Assembly (NCBI GenBank): GCA_037892765.1 | Contig: JBBKBW010000005.1 | Direction: 5' to 3' (one strand) | From: Clostridium_AQ sp900552125 | Lineage (GTDB): Bacteria > Bacillota_I > Bacilli_A > Erysipelotrichales > Erysipelotrichaceae | Length of the DNA: 64,000 nt | Shown: positions 28,825 to 36,614 of the stretch, piece after piece | Numbering within the stretch: the first letter of the stretch is position 1 | Layout: every line of letters begins with the position of its first letter | Made by a program: the position numbers and the translations under genes | Notes under the pieces: generated by a model | Told to the model about the DNA's origin: nothing | The model's input: only the letters and a program-made list of their open reading frames with translations | The model's database searches: none

Positions 28825-28857
28825 TTTAACTTTCCTCCCTAAACATATAATTATAAA

Positions 28858-29102
28858 GCAAAAAAGCCCGTCCCTAGAGGGCGAGCTAGCGCGATACCAC
28901 CTCAATTTATTATAATCTCACGATTATAACCTTTGTAAGTTCAACAACTTCTCATAGATAACGTTATGACTCCGACTATCCCTTATCAGGATAATAGCTC
29001 CGTGGTGTATTCAAAACTTCTCAACGTATGGTTTTCACCAGCCACCATATCTCTTATGTCTCAGAAATTTTTACTATGTCACTTCTTTGCTTTTGTTTTA
29101 TG
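28858..29102 (-). ncRNA. T-box leader with probable Tyr (UAC) specifier
   Basis: On the minus strand, the antiterminator T-box reads GAGGTGGTATCGCG (28903-28890), followed by a GC-rich terminator and a T run (to 28860). Stem I contains the GGTGAAAACC element. Five bases before GGAG, the position that holds AUG in the Met leader and GUA in the Val leader, the codon is UAC (29009-29007), preceded by GAA. Tryptophan UGG is not found at that place. The alternative reading ACC (Thr) would break the spacing shared with the other two leaders. Confidence 0.88.
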
Positions 29103-29107
29103 AAATT

Positions 29108-29136
29108 ATCATAATGAATATGAAAATAATTGTCAA
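29108..29136 (-). promoter_or_regulatory. promoter of the Tyr T-box ABC importer operon
   Basis: Consensus -35 TTGACA (29136-29131), 17-base spacer, -10 TATGAT (29113-29108). Confidence 0.85.
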
Positions 29137-29218
29137 CACTTTTCTGAAAGAAATTAAAAATAATGATGTAAATCATTACATAAGTCTAATTAATCACAAT
29201 TTCATACATTAAATGATT

Positions 29219-29256
29219 AAAAAAAGAACTTCTTACAGCGTTAGCCATAAGAGTTC
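29219..29256 (-). terminator. terminator of the rnf operon
   Basis: Minus-strand hairpin GAACTCTTATGGC / GCTGTAAGAAGTTC with one or two mismatches and a TAAC loop, followed by seven T. It lies 5 bp after the rnfB stop, which shows that the short rnfB is really the end of the operon. Confidence 0.85.
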
Positions 29257-29260
29257 CATG

Positions 29261-29569
29261 TTATGGTTTTACTTTTGCACAAGTACCATCTGGTCCTGGT
29301 GTGTTATTTAGATATTCAGCGATTGCTGCTTTCTGATCTGGCTTACAAGGTCTGCAAGTACCAACAACAGTGACTTCACCATTGACTAATGCTTCTGCTA
29401 ACCCGCTGCATCCAGCATAGCCACAGCTACCGCAGTTATAATTTGGAAGCATGCTAGTAACTTTTTCTACTCGTTCATCTGCTTCAACACTTAAGAAACG
29501 GTCTGCGATTCCTAAGCCTAAACCAAGAATTGCACCCAAGACTAGCATCATAATGATTGCAGTTACCAT
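29261..29569 (-). CDS. rnfB: short RnfB: membrane anchor plus one [4Fe-4S] domain only
   Basis: 102 residues: one N-terminal helix (about 3-22) and an Fe-S domain with Cys46, Cys49, Cys54 and Cys72 (CGSCGYAGC then TCRPC), matching the first domain of RnfB. The ferredoxin domain or domains that normally follow, and that accept electrons from soluble ferredoxin, are missing. A terminator follows immediately, so this is not a frameshift with the rest downstream. It is the last gene of rnfC-D-G-E-A-x-B. How ferredoxin electrons enter is therefore unclear. Confidence 0.85.
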   Translation of the reverse strand: MVTAIIMMLVLGAILGLGLGIADRFLSVEADERVEKVTSMLPNYNCGSCGYAGCSGLAEALVNGEVTVVGTCRPCKPDQKAAIAEYLNNTPGPDGTCAKVKP

Positions 29570-29584
29570 GGATTATACCCCTTT

Positions 29585-29755
29585 CTATTCATCATGTGCA
29601 GGATTGTTGCAGCAAGACAAATCATGACAACCCTTGCACTGTGCTTTTAAATCTTCACAGCCTTTAGGAAGCGGTGTTTTATGATTGAAGTGATATACCA
29701 ATGCATAAATAGCACCAAGTACTCCTAAATATAAGACAGGAAGTAAGGCTTTCAT
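29585..29755 (-). CDS. 56-residue Cys-rich single-pass membrane protein in the rnf operon
   Basis: Small gene between rnfA and rnfB. Its ATG overlaps the rnfA stop (TAATG), so it is translationally coupled, and it ends 15 bp before rnfB. One N-terminal helix (residues 3-22), a short basic linker (HFNHKTPLPKG), then Cys33, Cys40, Cys43, Cys48 and Cys49 (CX6CX2CX4CC) and an acidic end. The layout resembles the FeoB-associated Cys-rich membrane proteins, but the context is Rnf. I infer an Fe-S or redox role complementing the short RnfB; there is no direct evidence of a bound cluster. Confidence 0.75.
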   Translation of the reverse strand: MKALLPVLYLGVLGAIYALVYHFNHKTPLPKGCEDLKAQCKGCHDLSCCNNPAHDE

Positions 29756-30336
29756 TATACTAATCCCATTAATCCGCTAAATGCTAATGCCATGATTGCT
29801 GCAACGATCAAGGCAATCGGATTTCCTTTCCAGGATTCTGGAGTATCACAAGCATCTAAACGCTCACGAATAGTTGAGAAAATATATAATACTAATGTAA
29901 ATCCTACAGGGATTGCGAAAGAATACGTAAGCATTTCCGCAAAATTATATCCACTGCTGATATTGTTTAAGGTAACATTTAATACAACACAGTTTGTTGT
30001 GATCAATGGAAGATAAACCCCTAAAGCTTTATACAGAGATGGGCTTAGCTTTTTGATGATCATTTCAACTAACTGTACTAATGCCGCAATAACTAAAATG
30101 AATGTAATTAAATCCATGTATTGTAATCCTAAAGGTTCCAATACACCATAATATAAACCATAAGTTACAATAGATGCCGCTACAATAACGAATGTTACCG
30201 CAGCACCCATTCCGATGGCAGAACTGCTTTTCTTGGATACTCCCATGAATGGACACATACCAAGAAACTGGTTTAGGACAACGTTATTAATGAATACAAA
30301 CGTTATCAGCATGACAAATAAATGACTCCAATCCAT
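29755..30336 (-). CDS. rnfA: Rnf complex subunit RnfA
   Basis: Integral membrane subunit of 193 residues with six helices, paired with RnfE to hold the intramembrane iron-sulfur site in this family. Conserved parts: FINNVVLNQFLGMCPFMGVSKK at the N-terminus and a PLITTNCVVLNVTL segment in the second half, each with one Cys; these are the cluster ligands in known RnfA/NqrE. It lies 3 bp after rnfE. Confidence 0.95.
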   Translation of the reverse strand: MDWSHLFVMLITFVFINNVVLNQFLGMCPFMGVSKKSSSAIGMGAAVTFVIVAASIVTYGLYYGVLEPLGLQYMDLITFILVIAALVQLVEMIIKKLSPSLYKALGVYLPLITTNCVVLNVTLNNISSGYNFAEMLTYSFAIPVGFTLVLYIFSTIRERLDACDTPESWKGNPIALIVAAIMALAFSGLMGLV

Positions 30337-30339
30337 CGT

Positions 30340-30990
30340 TTATTTCGCCTCCTTTTCCAGTTTTTTAGATTTGTATGCTTTATAAGCTGCAAGTCCAGCA
30401 GCTAAACATGCAAATGTACAGAATGCTCCAAATGGCTGAGAGAACATAGAAATCGCAAAATCTTCAGGAATAATACGGATTGTAAAAATGTTCTGTGCCG
30501 CATTGAATGGATTATCAAAAGATAATACACCTGTTGAAAGAATCTGACGAATACAAGACATCAAAGTAATAGAAGCGGTATAACCTAACCCCATTCCTAA
30601 TCCATCTAATGCAGAATCTATAACACCATTCTTACTAGCAAACGCTTCTGCACGTCCTAGAATAATACAGTTAACAACAATCAGCGGTATAAATACACCT
30701 AGAGCCTCATCAAGGCTAGCAGCATAAGCTTTAATAAACATCTGAATGATTTTAACTAATGTTGCAATAATTACGATATATACCGGAATACGAATTTCAG
30801 ATGGCGTAATATTACGAATCAAAGAAATAAGTACATTTGATAAAATCAATACAACGATAACTGCAACCCCCATACCAATCGCGTTATTTAATGATGTGGT
30901 AATTGCTAGTGTTGAACATAGTCCTAAATATAGTGAGAATACAGGATTTTCACGGATGAATCCTGCTGTAAAATTTTCTTTACGGTTCAT
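30340..30990 (-). CDS. rnfE: Rnf complex subunit RnfE
   Basis: Membrane subunit of 216 residues, homologous to RnfA/NqrD, with six helices. ENPVFSLYLGLCSTLAITTSLNNAIGMG and FIPLIVVNCIILGRAEAFA carry the two conserved Cys that bind the membrane [2Fe-2S] cluster together with RnfA in known complexes. Operon position between rnfG and rnfA is standard for Clostridia. Confidence 0.95.
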   Translation of the reverse strand: MNRKENFTAGFIRENPVFSLYLGLCSTLAITTSLNNAIGMGVAVIVVLILSNVLISLIRNITPSEIRIPVYIVIIATLVKIIQMFIKAYAASLDEALGVFIPLIVVNCIILGRAEAFASKNGVIDSALDGLGMGLGYTASITLMSCIRQILSTGVLSFDNPFNAAQNIFTIRIIPEDFAISMFSQPFGAFCTFACLAAGLAAYKAYKSKKLEKEAK

Positions 30991-31004
30991 TCTTCATCCA
31001 CCTC

Positions 31005-31523
31005 CTACTGTAATTTGTCAGCCTGATATTTAGCTGCTTCTTGGATTCCTTCAAGAATCGGTTTACTTGATAATGTAGCACCTGTTATTACATCATCTAA
31101 AATTTCATCAGTAGTTGCATCTTTTCCTTTTAATGAATCACGGAATGGCTGTTCGGTTACTTTGGAACCTAAACCTTTCGTATCACCATTAGAAATTGCA
31201 ACATAATCATAAACTGTACCATCTTCATTTAATGCTACTAAGAAACTAGTACCACCATCATAACCTACTACATTCATTTTGAAAATATATCCTTTTCCTT
31301 CTACAGAAAAGATTTTTTCAATAGTTTCTGATACATCTTTTTCCACTACTTCAAATGCATCATCACTAACATCTGGATAAATAATTTTTAAATTTTCTTT
31401 TTCAGCCGCCAATTCATTAGCCGCAATTACAGGAGCAGTCATATTGTTTGCAAACGCTAACGCTCCTCCAGCCAAAGCTGCAATCAGAGCTAAGAAAACA
31501 GTCAGATGAAGTATCTTTTTCAT
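31005..31523 (-). CDS. rnfG: Rnf complex FMN-binding subunit RnfG
   Basis: 172 residues: one N-terminal membrane helix and an extracytoplasmic FMN-binding domain. The flavinylation motif VITGATLSS near the C-terminus places the covalently modified Thr at about residue 150. KGLGSKVTEQPFRD and the FLVALNEDGTVYD strand are family typical. FMN would be attached by the ApbE encoded divergently beyond rnfC. Confidence 0.95.
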   Translation of the reverse strand: MKKILHLTVFLALIAALAGGALAFANNMTAPVIAANELAAEKENLKIIYPDVSDDAFEVVEKDVSETIEKIFSVEGKGYIFKMNVVGYDGGTSFLVALNEDGTVYDYVAISNGDTKGLGSKVTEQPFRDSLKGKDATTDEILDDVITGATLSSKPILEGIQEAAKYQADKLQ

Positions 31524-31534
31524 GTTCTTACCTC

Positions 31535-33037
31535 CTAATATCCTAGAGCTTTACGCACTTCTTCAACCGCACGAACAGCAGATTTAGATGAGAACGTAGC
31601 TCCTGAAACTGCATCATTTTTCTCTACAGTTATATCATTTTTTAAATCCATACCAGCAAACTGATCTAAGAATACTGGATTATCAATCTTATCACCTACA
31701 TACTCAGTATCATTGATTTCCGTAGGTACAACACTAACGATTTTATCGTCTTTTACTGTAATATCAAACTTATTGTAGATATTTGGATCTGTGCTGGATG
31801 CATATCCTTGTGCTTCTACATGGAAAGTAGTCGAGCCATCTTCATTTTCTGTCTGCCCGCTTACTTTTGCATCAAAATTATTTACATCTTCATCAGATGT
31901 ACTAATCATTACTGCAGGATCTGGTTCTCTTGCTTCAATTACATTAGCAGCTAGTAATACACTGCCTAATCCAACTACGGCTACACTCGCAAAGATAATT
32001 CTTGCTTTCTTACGAAGTGCCAATTGTTTTCCAGATAAGCTTTTTTCAATCATTGGTGAAAGCATATTCATCAATAAGATTGAATATAAACATCCCTCAG
32101 GAAGGTTTGCTTTGATACGGATCAGCACTGTTAATATTGCTGCACCTAACGCAAAGATACAGCGACCTTGTGCACTCGTTGGAGAAGTAACTGGATCTGT
32201 CAACATAAATACAGCTCCAAACATAACTCCACCAGTTAATAGATGCAATAATGGATACCAGATATAACCAGGAAGACTTCCATAGTTTCCTACTCCACGC
32301 ATTAAGGCAATCGCAAATGTTAACACAAAGATACTGCCTAGATAAATCACTGGTACTCGCCAATCAATTACTTTACGAATTGCTAATACAACACCTACTA
32401 ATAAGATTACCAATGCACTCGTTTCTCCGATTGCACCTGGATACCAGCCAGTAAATAATGTCTGCAAACCGCCAATCTGATCAAACATTTCTGTGATCAT
32501 TTCTGGATTTACAACTAACCAGTTAAAGTCATTCGCAATCACTGTTGTAGGTGTTGCTGATGTGATTACATCAGTAGTTGCCCCAACGAATGTCGCAAAA
32601 ATTACTGCTCTACCAACAGCCGCTGGATTGAAAATGTTATTTCCAAATCCTCCAAATACTAGTTTTGCAAAGAAAATCGCAAAGAAAGTAGCTACTCCTA
32701 ATGCATATGGACTAATGCTGATTGGACACATCAATGTCAGAATAATTGCTGTAATCCATCCAAAAGATCCGCTTAGGAATTTCTTTATGTATGTGAAATC
32801 AAATTTCGCTCCTTTTTTCATGAAGAATGCCCATGCAGTTTCAGTAACAAGTGCTACAACTAAAGAAACTATCAATAGTTTCACTGCCTGCATAGCATAT
32901 TTCATGCCATATACCTGATGATAATAGAATAATGAAAAAGCAAATACTACAAGCAATCCAATCATCAGCTCTAACATGATCTGTTTTGTACTTTGTTTTT
33001 GACGTAAGTTAGGTGATGCATTAAATACAAACTTCAT
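31535..33037 (-). CDS. rnfD: RnfD fused to an extra FMN-binding domain
   Basis: 500 residues, about 150-180 longer than ordinary RnfD. Residues 1-360 are the ten-helix RnfD/NqrB core, with GGFGNNIFNPAAVGRA and a flavinylation-type DVITSATPTT (Thr162). After a last helix (about 346-363) comes an extracytoplasmic domain with a DAVSGATFSSK motif (Thr481), the same kind as in RnfG, so this polypeptide has two predicted covalent FMN sites. The start at 33037 follows rnfC by 13 bp. The fusion is clear in a single open frame without rearrangement. Confidence 0.93.
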   Translation of the reverse strand: MKFVFNASPNLRQKQSTKQIMLELMIGLLVVFAFSLFYYHQVYGMKYAMQAVKLLIVSLVVALVTETAWAFFMKKGAKFDFTYIKKFLSGSFGWITAIILTLMCPISISPYALGVATFFAIFFAKLVFGGFGNNIFNPAAVGRAVIFATFVGATTDVITSATPTTVIANDFNWLVVNPEMITEMFDQIGGLQTLFTGWYPGAIGETSALVILLVGVVLAIRKVIDWRVPVIYLGSIFVLTFAIALMRGVGNYGSLPGYIWYPLLHLLTGGVMFGAVFMLTDPVTSPTSAQGRCIFALGAAILTVLIRIKANLPEGCLYSILLMNMLSPMIEKSLSGKQLALRKKARIIFASVAVVGLGSVLLAANVIEAREPDPAVMISTSDEDVNNFDAKVSGQTENEDGSTTFHVEAQGYASSTDPNIYNKFDITVKDDKIVSVVPTEINDTEYVGDKIDNPVFLDQFAGMDLKNDITVEKNDAVSGATFSSKSAVRAVEEVRKALGY

Positions 33038-33050
33038 ACGTTACCCTCCC

Positions 33051-34343
33051 TTACTGCTTGGCCAGCATCAGCTGACGTTTTGCTCGACGAACATTTTCTG
33101 TCACATCTAATCGAGATGGACAAATATATGTACAAAGACCACACTCTATACAATCCATTGCACATAGTTTTTCCACTGTTGCTTTATCGTTTGTTTTATT
33201 AGCCTGTGCAATACGTACCGGCTGTAAGCCTGCAGGACAATGATCAGAACATTTACCGCAACGCAGACAGGCAATACTGTCGAATGGTTTATTTTCTAAT
33301 ACCGTGATGGCATTCATATTACGATCTACAACAAACATATCATTGACGATTGTTTTACCCATCATAGGTCCACCAGCAATCAATTTTACTTCTTCACATG
33401 CATAACCGCCACATGCAGCGATAACTTCACTTGCTGGAACACCAACCGGTACACTAACATTCATAGGTTCTTTAACTGCATTTCCTGATACAGTCAAGGT
33501 CTTTGTCACAATCGGTTTTCCGTATAATAACGCTTCACCAAAAGCAATTGCAGTAGTCGCATTATTGACAATTGCCCCAACTTCACTTGGAAGTCGATCA
33601 TATTCTTTATGCATGATTTCACGCACTAACACTCGTTCCCAGCCCATAGGATATACATCAGGAACAGCTTTTACACTGCATCCTTCAATTCCTTTAATGG
33701 CATCTTCCACAAACTTAATTAAATCTGGGTGTGTCTTTTTGATCGCAATGACAACTTCTGGTGCCATTGCCATTTTCTTCATTGCGGCAATACCAGTCAC
33801 AAACTCTTCTTTATGTGCCTGAACCATTTTATAATCCGCAGTAATTAATGGTTCACACTCAACTGCATTGATAATCAGCTTTGTGATATCTTTCGCAAAC
33901 TTATATTTTACATAAGTTGGGAATCCTGCACCACCAAGTCCAATGATTCCTGCATTCATCATAAAGTCAATTAACGTTGTGCGATCAGCTGTTTTATAAT
34001 CCAGTGGTTCAAAAGCCTGTACCTGTTCATACTTCCCATCATTTTCAATTACTAAATGATTCACTGGCTTCAAGGAAGAATGCATGCGTTTCTCAATTTT
34101 GCCGATCGTACCAGAAACACTTGCATAAATAGGAACAATATTGCGTTCATTGCACTGGGCAATTTTTGTTCCCACATAAACATGGTCGCCTTCATTTACT
34201 AGAACATCTACATTTACAGAAGATCCGCAAATCAAAGGTATATATACCTTATTATTGGCTTTTACTTCTTTGATGTCTACATGGTCACTTAACTCTTTGT
34301 GTCCAGGAATGTGCTCACGCATCGGTCCTTTAAACAATGACAT
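33051..34343 (-). CDS. rnfC: Rnf complex NADH/quinone-side subunit RnfC
   Basis: Soluble peripheral subunit binding NADH and FMN, with two C-terminal [4Fe-4S] clusters: CLRCGKCSDHCP and CIECGLCTYICP. The Rossmann-like GIIGLGGAGFPTYVK and the SLBB-like middle are present; about 430 residues. The start is chosen as the second of two adjacent ATGs (34343, MSLFKG), six bases after AAGGTG; the first ATG at 34346 is equally possible. A TATAAT (34416-34411) lies upstream as the likely -10 of the operon, with no clear -35. First gene of the rnf operon. Confidence 0.94.
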   Translation of the reverse strand: MSLFKGPMREHIPGHKELSDHVDIKEVKANNKVYIPLICGSSVNVDVLVNEGDHVYVGTKIAQCNERNIVPIYASVSGTIGKIEKRMHSSLKPVNHLVIENDGKYEQVQAFEPLDYKTADRTTLIDFMMNAGIIGLGGAGFPTYVKYKFAKDITKLIINAVECEPLITADYKMVQAHKEEFVTGIAAMKKMAMAPEVVIAIKKTHPDLIKFVEDAIKGIEGCSVKAVPDVYPMGWERVLVREIMHKEYDRLPSEVGAIVNNATTAIAFGEALLYGKPIVTKTLTVSGNAVKEPMNVSVPVGVPASEVIAACGGYACEEVKLIAGGPMMGKTIVNDMFVVDRNMNAITVLENKPFDSIACLRCGKCSDHCPAGLQPVRIAQANKTNDKATVEKLCAMDCIECGLCTYICPSRLDVTENVRRAKRQLMLAKQ

Positions 34344-34618
34344 CATAGTCACCTTACCTTTCTCTAATCTTCCAATTGCACACAAATTTATTTAATTGCA
34401 TACATTGGTAATTATAACATCTTCACAGACTGATAAAAAGAGAAATTTATATTTTTTCCGAAAAGAAACCCATACTTCCCCCATATTTCAAACACAAAGA
34501 ATGGGATATCCATAATTTTCTTATTTCAAGTATGTTTATAAAATAGATATAATTCCTTTTTTCTAGTAAAATACTTTCAAAATCGCAAAATAATGTTATA
34601 ATGACAAACGGTGATGAA

Positions 34619-35728
34619 ATGAAAAAAATATTAAGTGTTCTACTCATGCTTCTTGCAGTGAGTGGCTGTACAGAAAAAGAACCAGAAAGATATTCTATGA
34701 GTGCTACCGATATTGGTTTTGATACTGTTGTATCCTTTATAGCTTATACCGATAGTGAAGCAGAATTTGAAAAGTATAGTGATAAATTAAAAGAATTATT
34801 TTTACACTATGACCATTTATTCGATAAATACAACTCATACGATGGTATAAACAATATTAAGACTATCAATGATAATGCTGGAAAACAAAGTGTAGAAGTC
34901 GACCCTGCTGTTATTGATCTCTTAACTCTTTCAAAGCAATATGATTCCATAAGCAGCCATCAGTTTGATATCACGATGGGAAGTGTCTTCAACATCTGGC
35001 ATGATTATCGCGAAGAAGGAACAATTGCTAATCAGAATGGTACAGAAAGCAAAATTCCATCTATGAGTGAATTAGAAGAAGCTCAAAAGCATACCGGCTG
35101 GGAACATGTTCAGATTGATGAAGAAAACAATACCGTATATATTGATGATCCTAACGTTTCTTTAGATGTTGGTGGAGTCGCAAAAGGCTTTGCGGTAGAA
35201 TTAATTGCAGAAGAATTAGAGAGTGAAGGTTTGGAGCATGCTATTATCAACGGTGGAGGTAACATCCGTCTTATTGGAAACAAGCCTGTAGATGATACAT
35301 GGTCTGTAGGTATTCAAATTCCTAATCTAAATGCTCAAGCTACTGACTCTTTAGTTTCTATTAAATCAAATGGAGATACTTCTTTTGTGACAAGTGGAGA
35401 TTATCAGCGTTATTACACATATAATGGAGAAATCATGCATCATATCATTGATCCTGATACTCTAATGCCTGCTAGACATTGCCGTTCTGTAACAGTTATT
35501 ACTAAGAACAGCGGTATTGCGGATATCCTTTCTACAACTCTATACTCAATGACACATCAGGAAGGCGTTGAATTATTAAATAAACTAAAAGAAGAAGAAG
35601 GTATTGAAGCTAACGCAATTTGGGTCTATGATGAAAATCAGCCAAAAGAAGATGATACAGAATCTTTCTCAAAAGATGGCTATGAAATCGTATTTAGCGA
35701 TGGCTTAAAAGATGCAATATCACAATAG
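34619..35728 (+). CDS. apbE: FAD:protein FMN transferase (ApbE lipoprotein)
   Basis: Attaches FMN through a phosphoester bond to Thr in the SGAT-type motifs of RnfG and RnfD outside the membrane. The N-terminus is a lipoprotein signal with lipobox AVSGC (Cys17). About 370 residues, with SLDVGGVAKGFAVE, AIINGGGNIR, and a C-terminal HHIIDPDTLMPARHCRSVTVI that carries the Mg/flavin site. ATG at 34619 has a weak GGTGAT upstream; TATAAT at 34597-34602. Divergent from the rnf operon by about 275 bp, so its substrates are next door: RnfG one site, RnfD two sites. Confidence 0.95.
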   Translation: MKKILSVLLMLLAVSGCTEKEPERYSMSATDIGFDTVVSFIAYTDSEAEFEKYSDKLKELFLHYDHLFDKYNSYDGINNIKTINDNAGKQSVEVDPAVIDLLTLSKQYDSISSHQFDITMGSVFNIWHDYREEGTIANQNGTESKIPSMSELEEAQKHTGWEHVQIDEENNTVYIDDPNVSLDVGGVAKGFAVELIAEELESEGLEHAIINGGGNIRLIGNKPVDDTWSVGIQIPNLNAQATDSLVSIKSNGDTSFVTSGDYQRYYTYNGEIMHHIIDPDTLMPARHCRSVTVITKNSGIADILSTTLYSMTHQEGVELLNKLKEEEGIEANAIWVYDENQPKEDDTESFSKDGYEIVFSDGLKDAISQ

Positions 35729-35734
35729 CAGTCA

Positions 35735-35780
35735 AAAAACTAGAGTTTATTCCTCTCAGAATTTTCTCTAGTTTTTATTT
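35735..35780 (+). terminator. apbE terminator
   Basis: AAACTAGAG/CTCTAGTTT 9-bp stem with a 20-base loop and TTATTTT tail, 9 bp after the apbE stop. Confidence 0.8.
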
Positions 35781-35825
35781 TACTATTTTTATGCTTATAA
35801 CCCTCATGCAAATCTTTTAGATTAC

Positions 35826-36068
35826 TTATTTTATATGTGCAGTTATAATCGTATAACTATGTGAGTTAATGGTTATTTTTATATTATCAATCTCACAATA
35901 CCAATTCTTTCCCTTTTTATAAATATTACATTTATTATCTAGTACTTTGCTCTTACAATATTCTACAACATCATTAATATCTAACTTAAGGTTTTTCTTA
36001 ATTCTATTTGCACCTAATTCTGTAGTGTGAACCTTATCTATATTAGATAACAAAATTTCTTCATTCAT
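35826..36068 (-). CDS. DUF3781 family protein
   Basis: Small cytosolic protein of 80 residues. The segment DKVHTTELGANRIKKNL and the WYCEIDNIKITINSHSYTIITAH end are characteristic of DUF3781, whose function is unknown. ATG at 36068; a weak GGGGCAGG lies upstream. Upstream, on the same strand, are a possible tiny open frame and a frameshifted membrane-protein remnant, so the area looks like an accessory patch between apbE and valS. Confidence 0.8.
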   Translation of the reverse strand: MNEEILLSNIDKVHTTELGANRIKKNLKLDINDVVEYCKSKVLDNKCNIYKKGKNWYCEIDNIKITINSHSYTIITAHIK

Positions 36069-36089
36069 ATATTACCTGCCCCTTATATT

Positions 36090-36221
36090 CTAGCTTATAG
36101 AAATTGCTACTAACGATTTTAGCATTTTCCTCTTACATATCACACACCCAATATCCAATGCATATTGAGCTAAATGCAGAAAATCATGGAAACCTATATA
36201 ATAATTCATTTCCTTTCCCAT
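36090..36221 (-). CDS. possible 43-residue open frame
   Basis: ATG at 36221 with GAGG ten bases before it, reading MGKEMNYYIGFHDFLHLAQY then a Cys-Val-Ile-Cys pair and a basic end. No family recognised. It lies on the same strand between the frameshifted remnant and the DUF3781 gene. It may be a fragment of a larger lost gene. Confidence 0.25.
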   Translation of the reverse strand: MGKEMNYYIGFHDFLHLAQYALDIGCVICKRKMLKSLVAISIS

Positions 36222-36258
36222 AGACTAAATACCTCGTAAAATTCCAATTTATTATTTC

Positions 36259-36457
36259 TTATTTATTATTTTCATCGTCTATTTCATTGTTTTTATTTCT
36301 AATTTGATTAGTTGATCCAATACAAAGGAATGCAGAACCCAAACATAGCCAAACCACACCAGAAGAAAATCCTGTACTAAAAAACTTAGTAATAGCGACT
36401 ATGTAAAATAACACTGATGCTAAATAGTATAAGTGTATTGTTTTTTTTACTGTTCAT
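36259..36457 (-). pseudogene. frameshifted small two-helix membrane protein
   Basis: From ATG 36457 (GAGAGG upstream) the frame reads MNSK, then a run of eight A. In the present frame it stops after 23 residues. If one A is skipped, it continues as KKTIHLYYLASVLFYIVAI, then a Gly/Ser turn, VVWLCLGSAFLCIGS and a polar tail ending NNEIDDENNK, giving 65 residues with two membrane helices. The second frame has no start of its own. It is either a recent one-base frameshift, a phase-variable homopolymer, slippage, or a sequencing error in the A run. Confidence 0.7.
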
Positions 36458-36540
36458 AAAGTTTTATCCTCTCATAAAATCATCTAAATTTCTTTATAAG
36501 AATTATACCATGAATAGATTATATATCCAGTTCTTTTCTG

Positions 36541-36562
36541 CTTTGTATGTATACATACAAAG
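36541..36562. repeat. perfect 22-bp palindrome, possible operator
   Basis: CTTTGTATGTATACATACAAAG is fully self-complementary with no loop, which favours a dimeric protein site over an RNA hairpin. It overlaps the valS-side terminator by a few bases. No regulator gene is adjacent. Confidence 0.6.
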
Positions 36563-36602
36563 TGATATGACATTTGCTTATTATAAGTCATATCACTTTT
36601 TT
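36559..36602. terminator. terminator-like hairpin after valS
   Basis: 13-bp perfect stem AAAGTGATATGAC/GTCATATCACTTT with a 15-base loop. The plus-strand tail is TTTTTTATT; on the minus strand (the valS direction) the tail is TTTGTATG, so it is stronger for plus-strand transcription. Confidence 0.7.
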
Positions 36603-36614
36603 ATTAAAGAAATA

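Noticed and set aside
29261..29569. Short RnfB explained as a frameshifted full-length gene.
   Set aside because: The sequence after the stop is a terminator hairpin followed by the next T-box promoter region; no ferredoxin cysteine motifs are readable in any frame.
34447..34647. Minus-strand 66-residue open frame in the rnfC-apbE gap.
   Set aside because: It overlaps the apbE start and promoter region, shows no ribosome binding site and no recognisable protein pattern.
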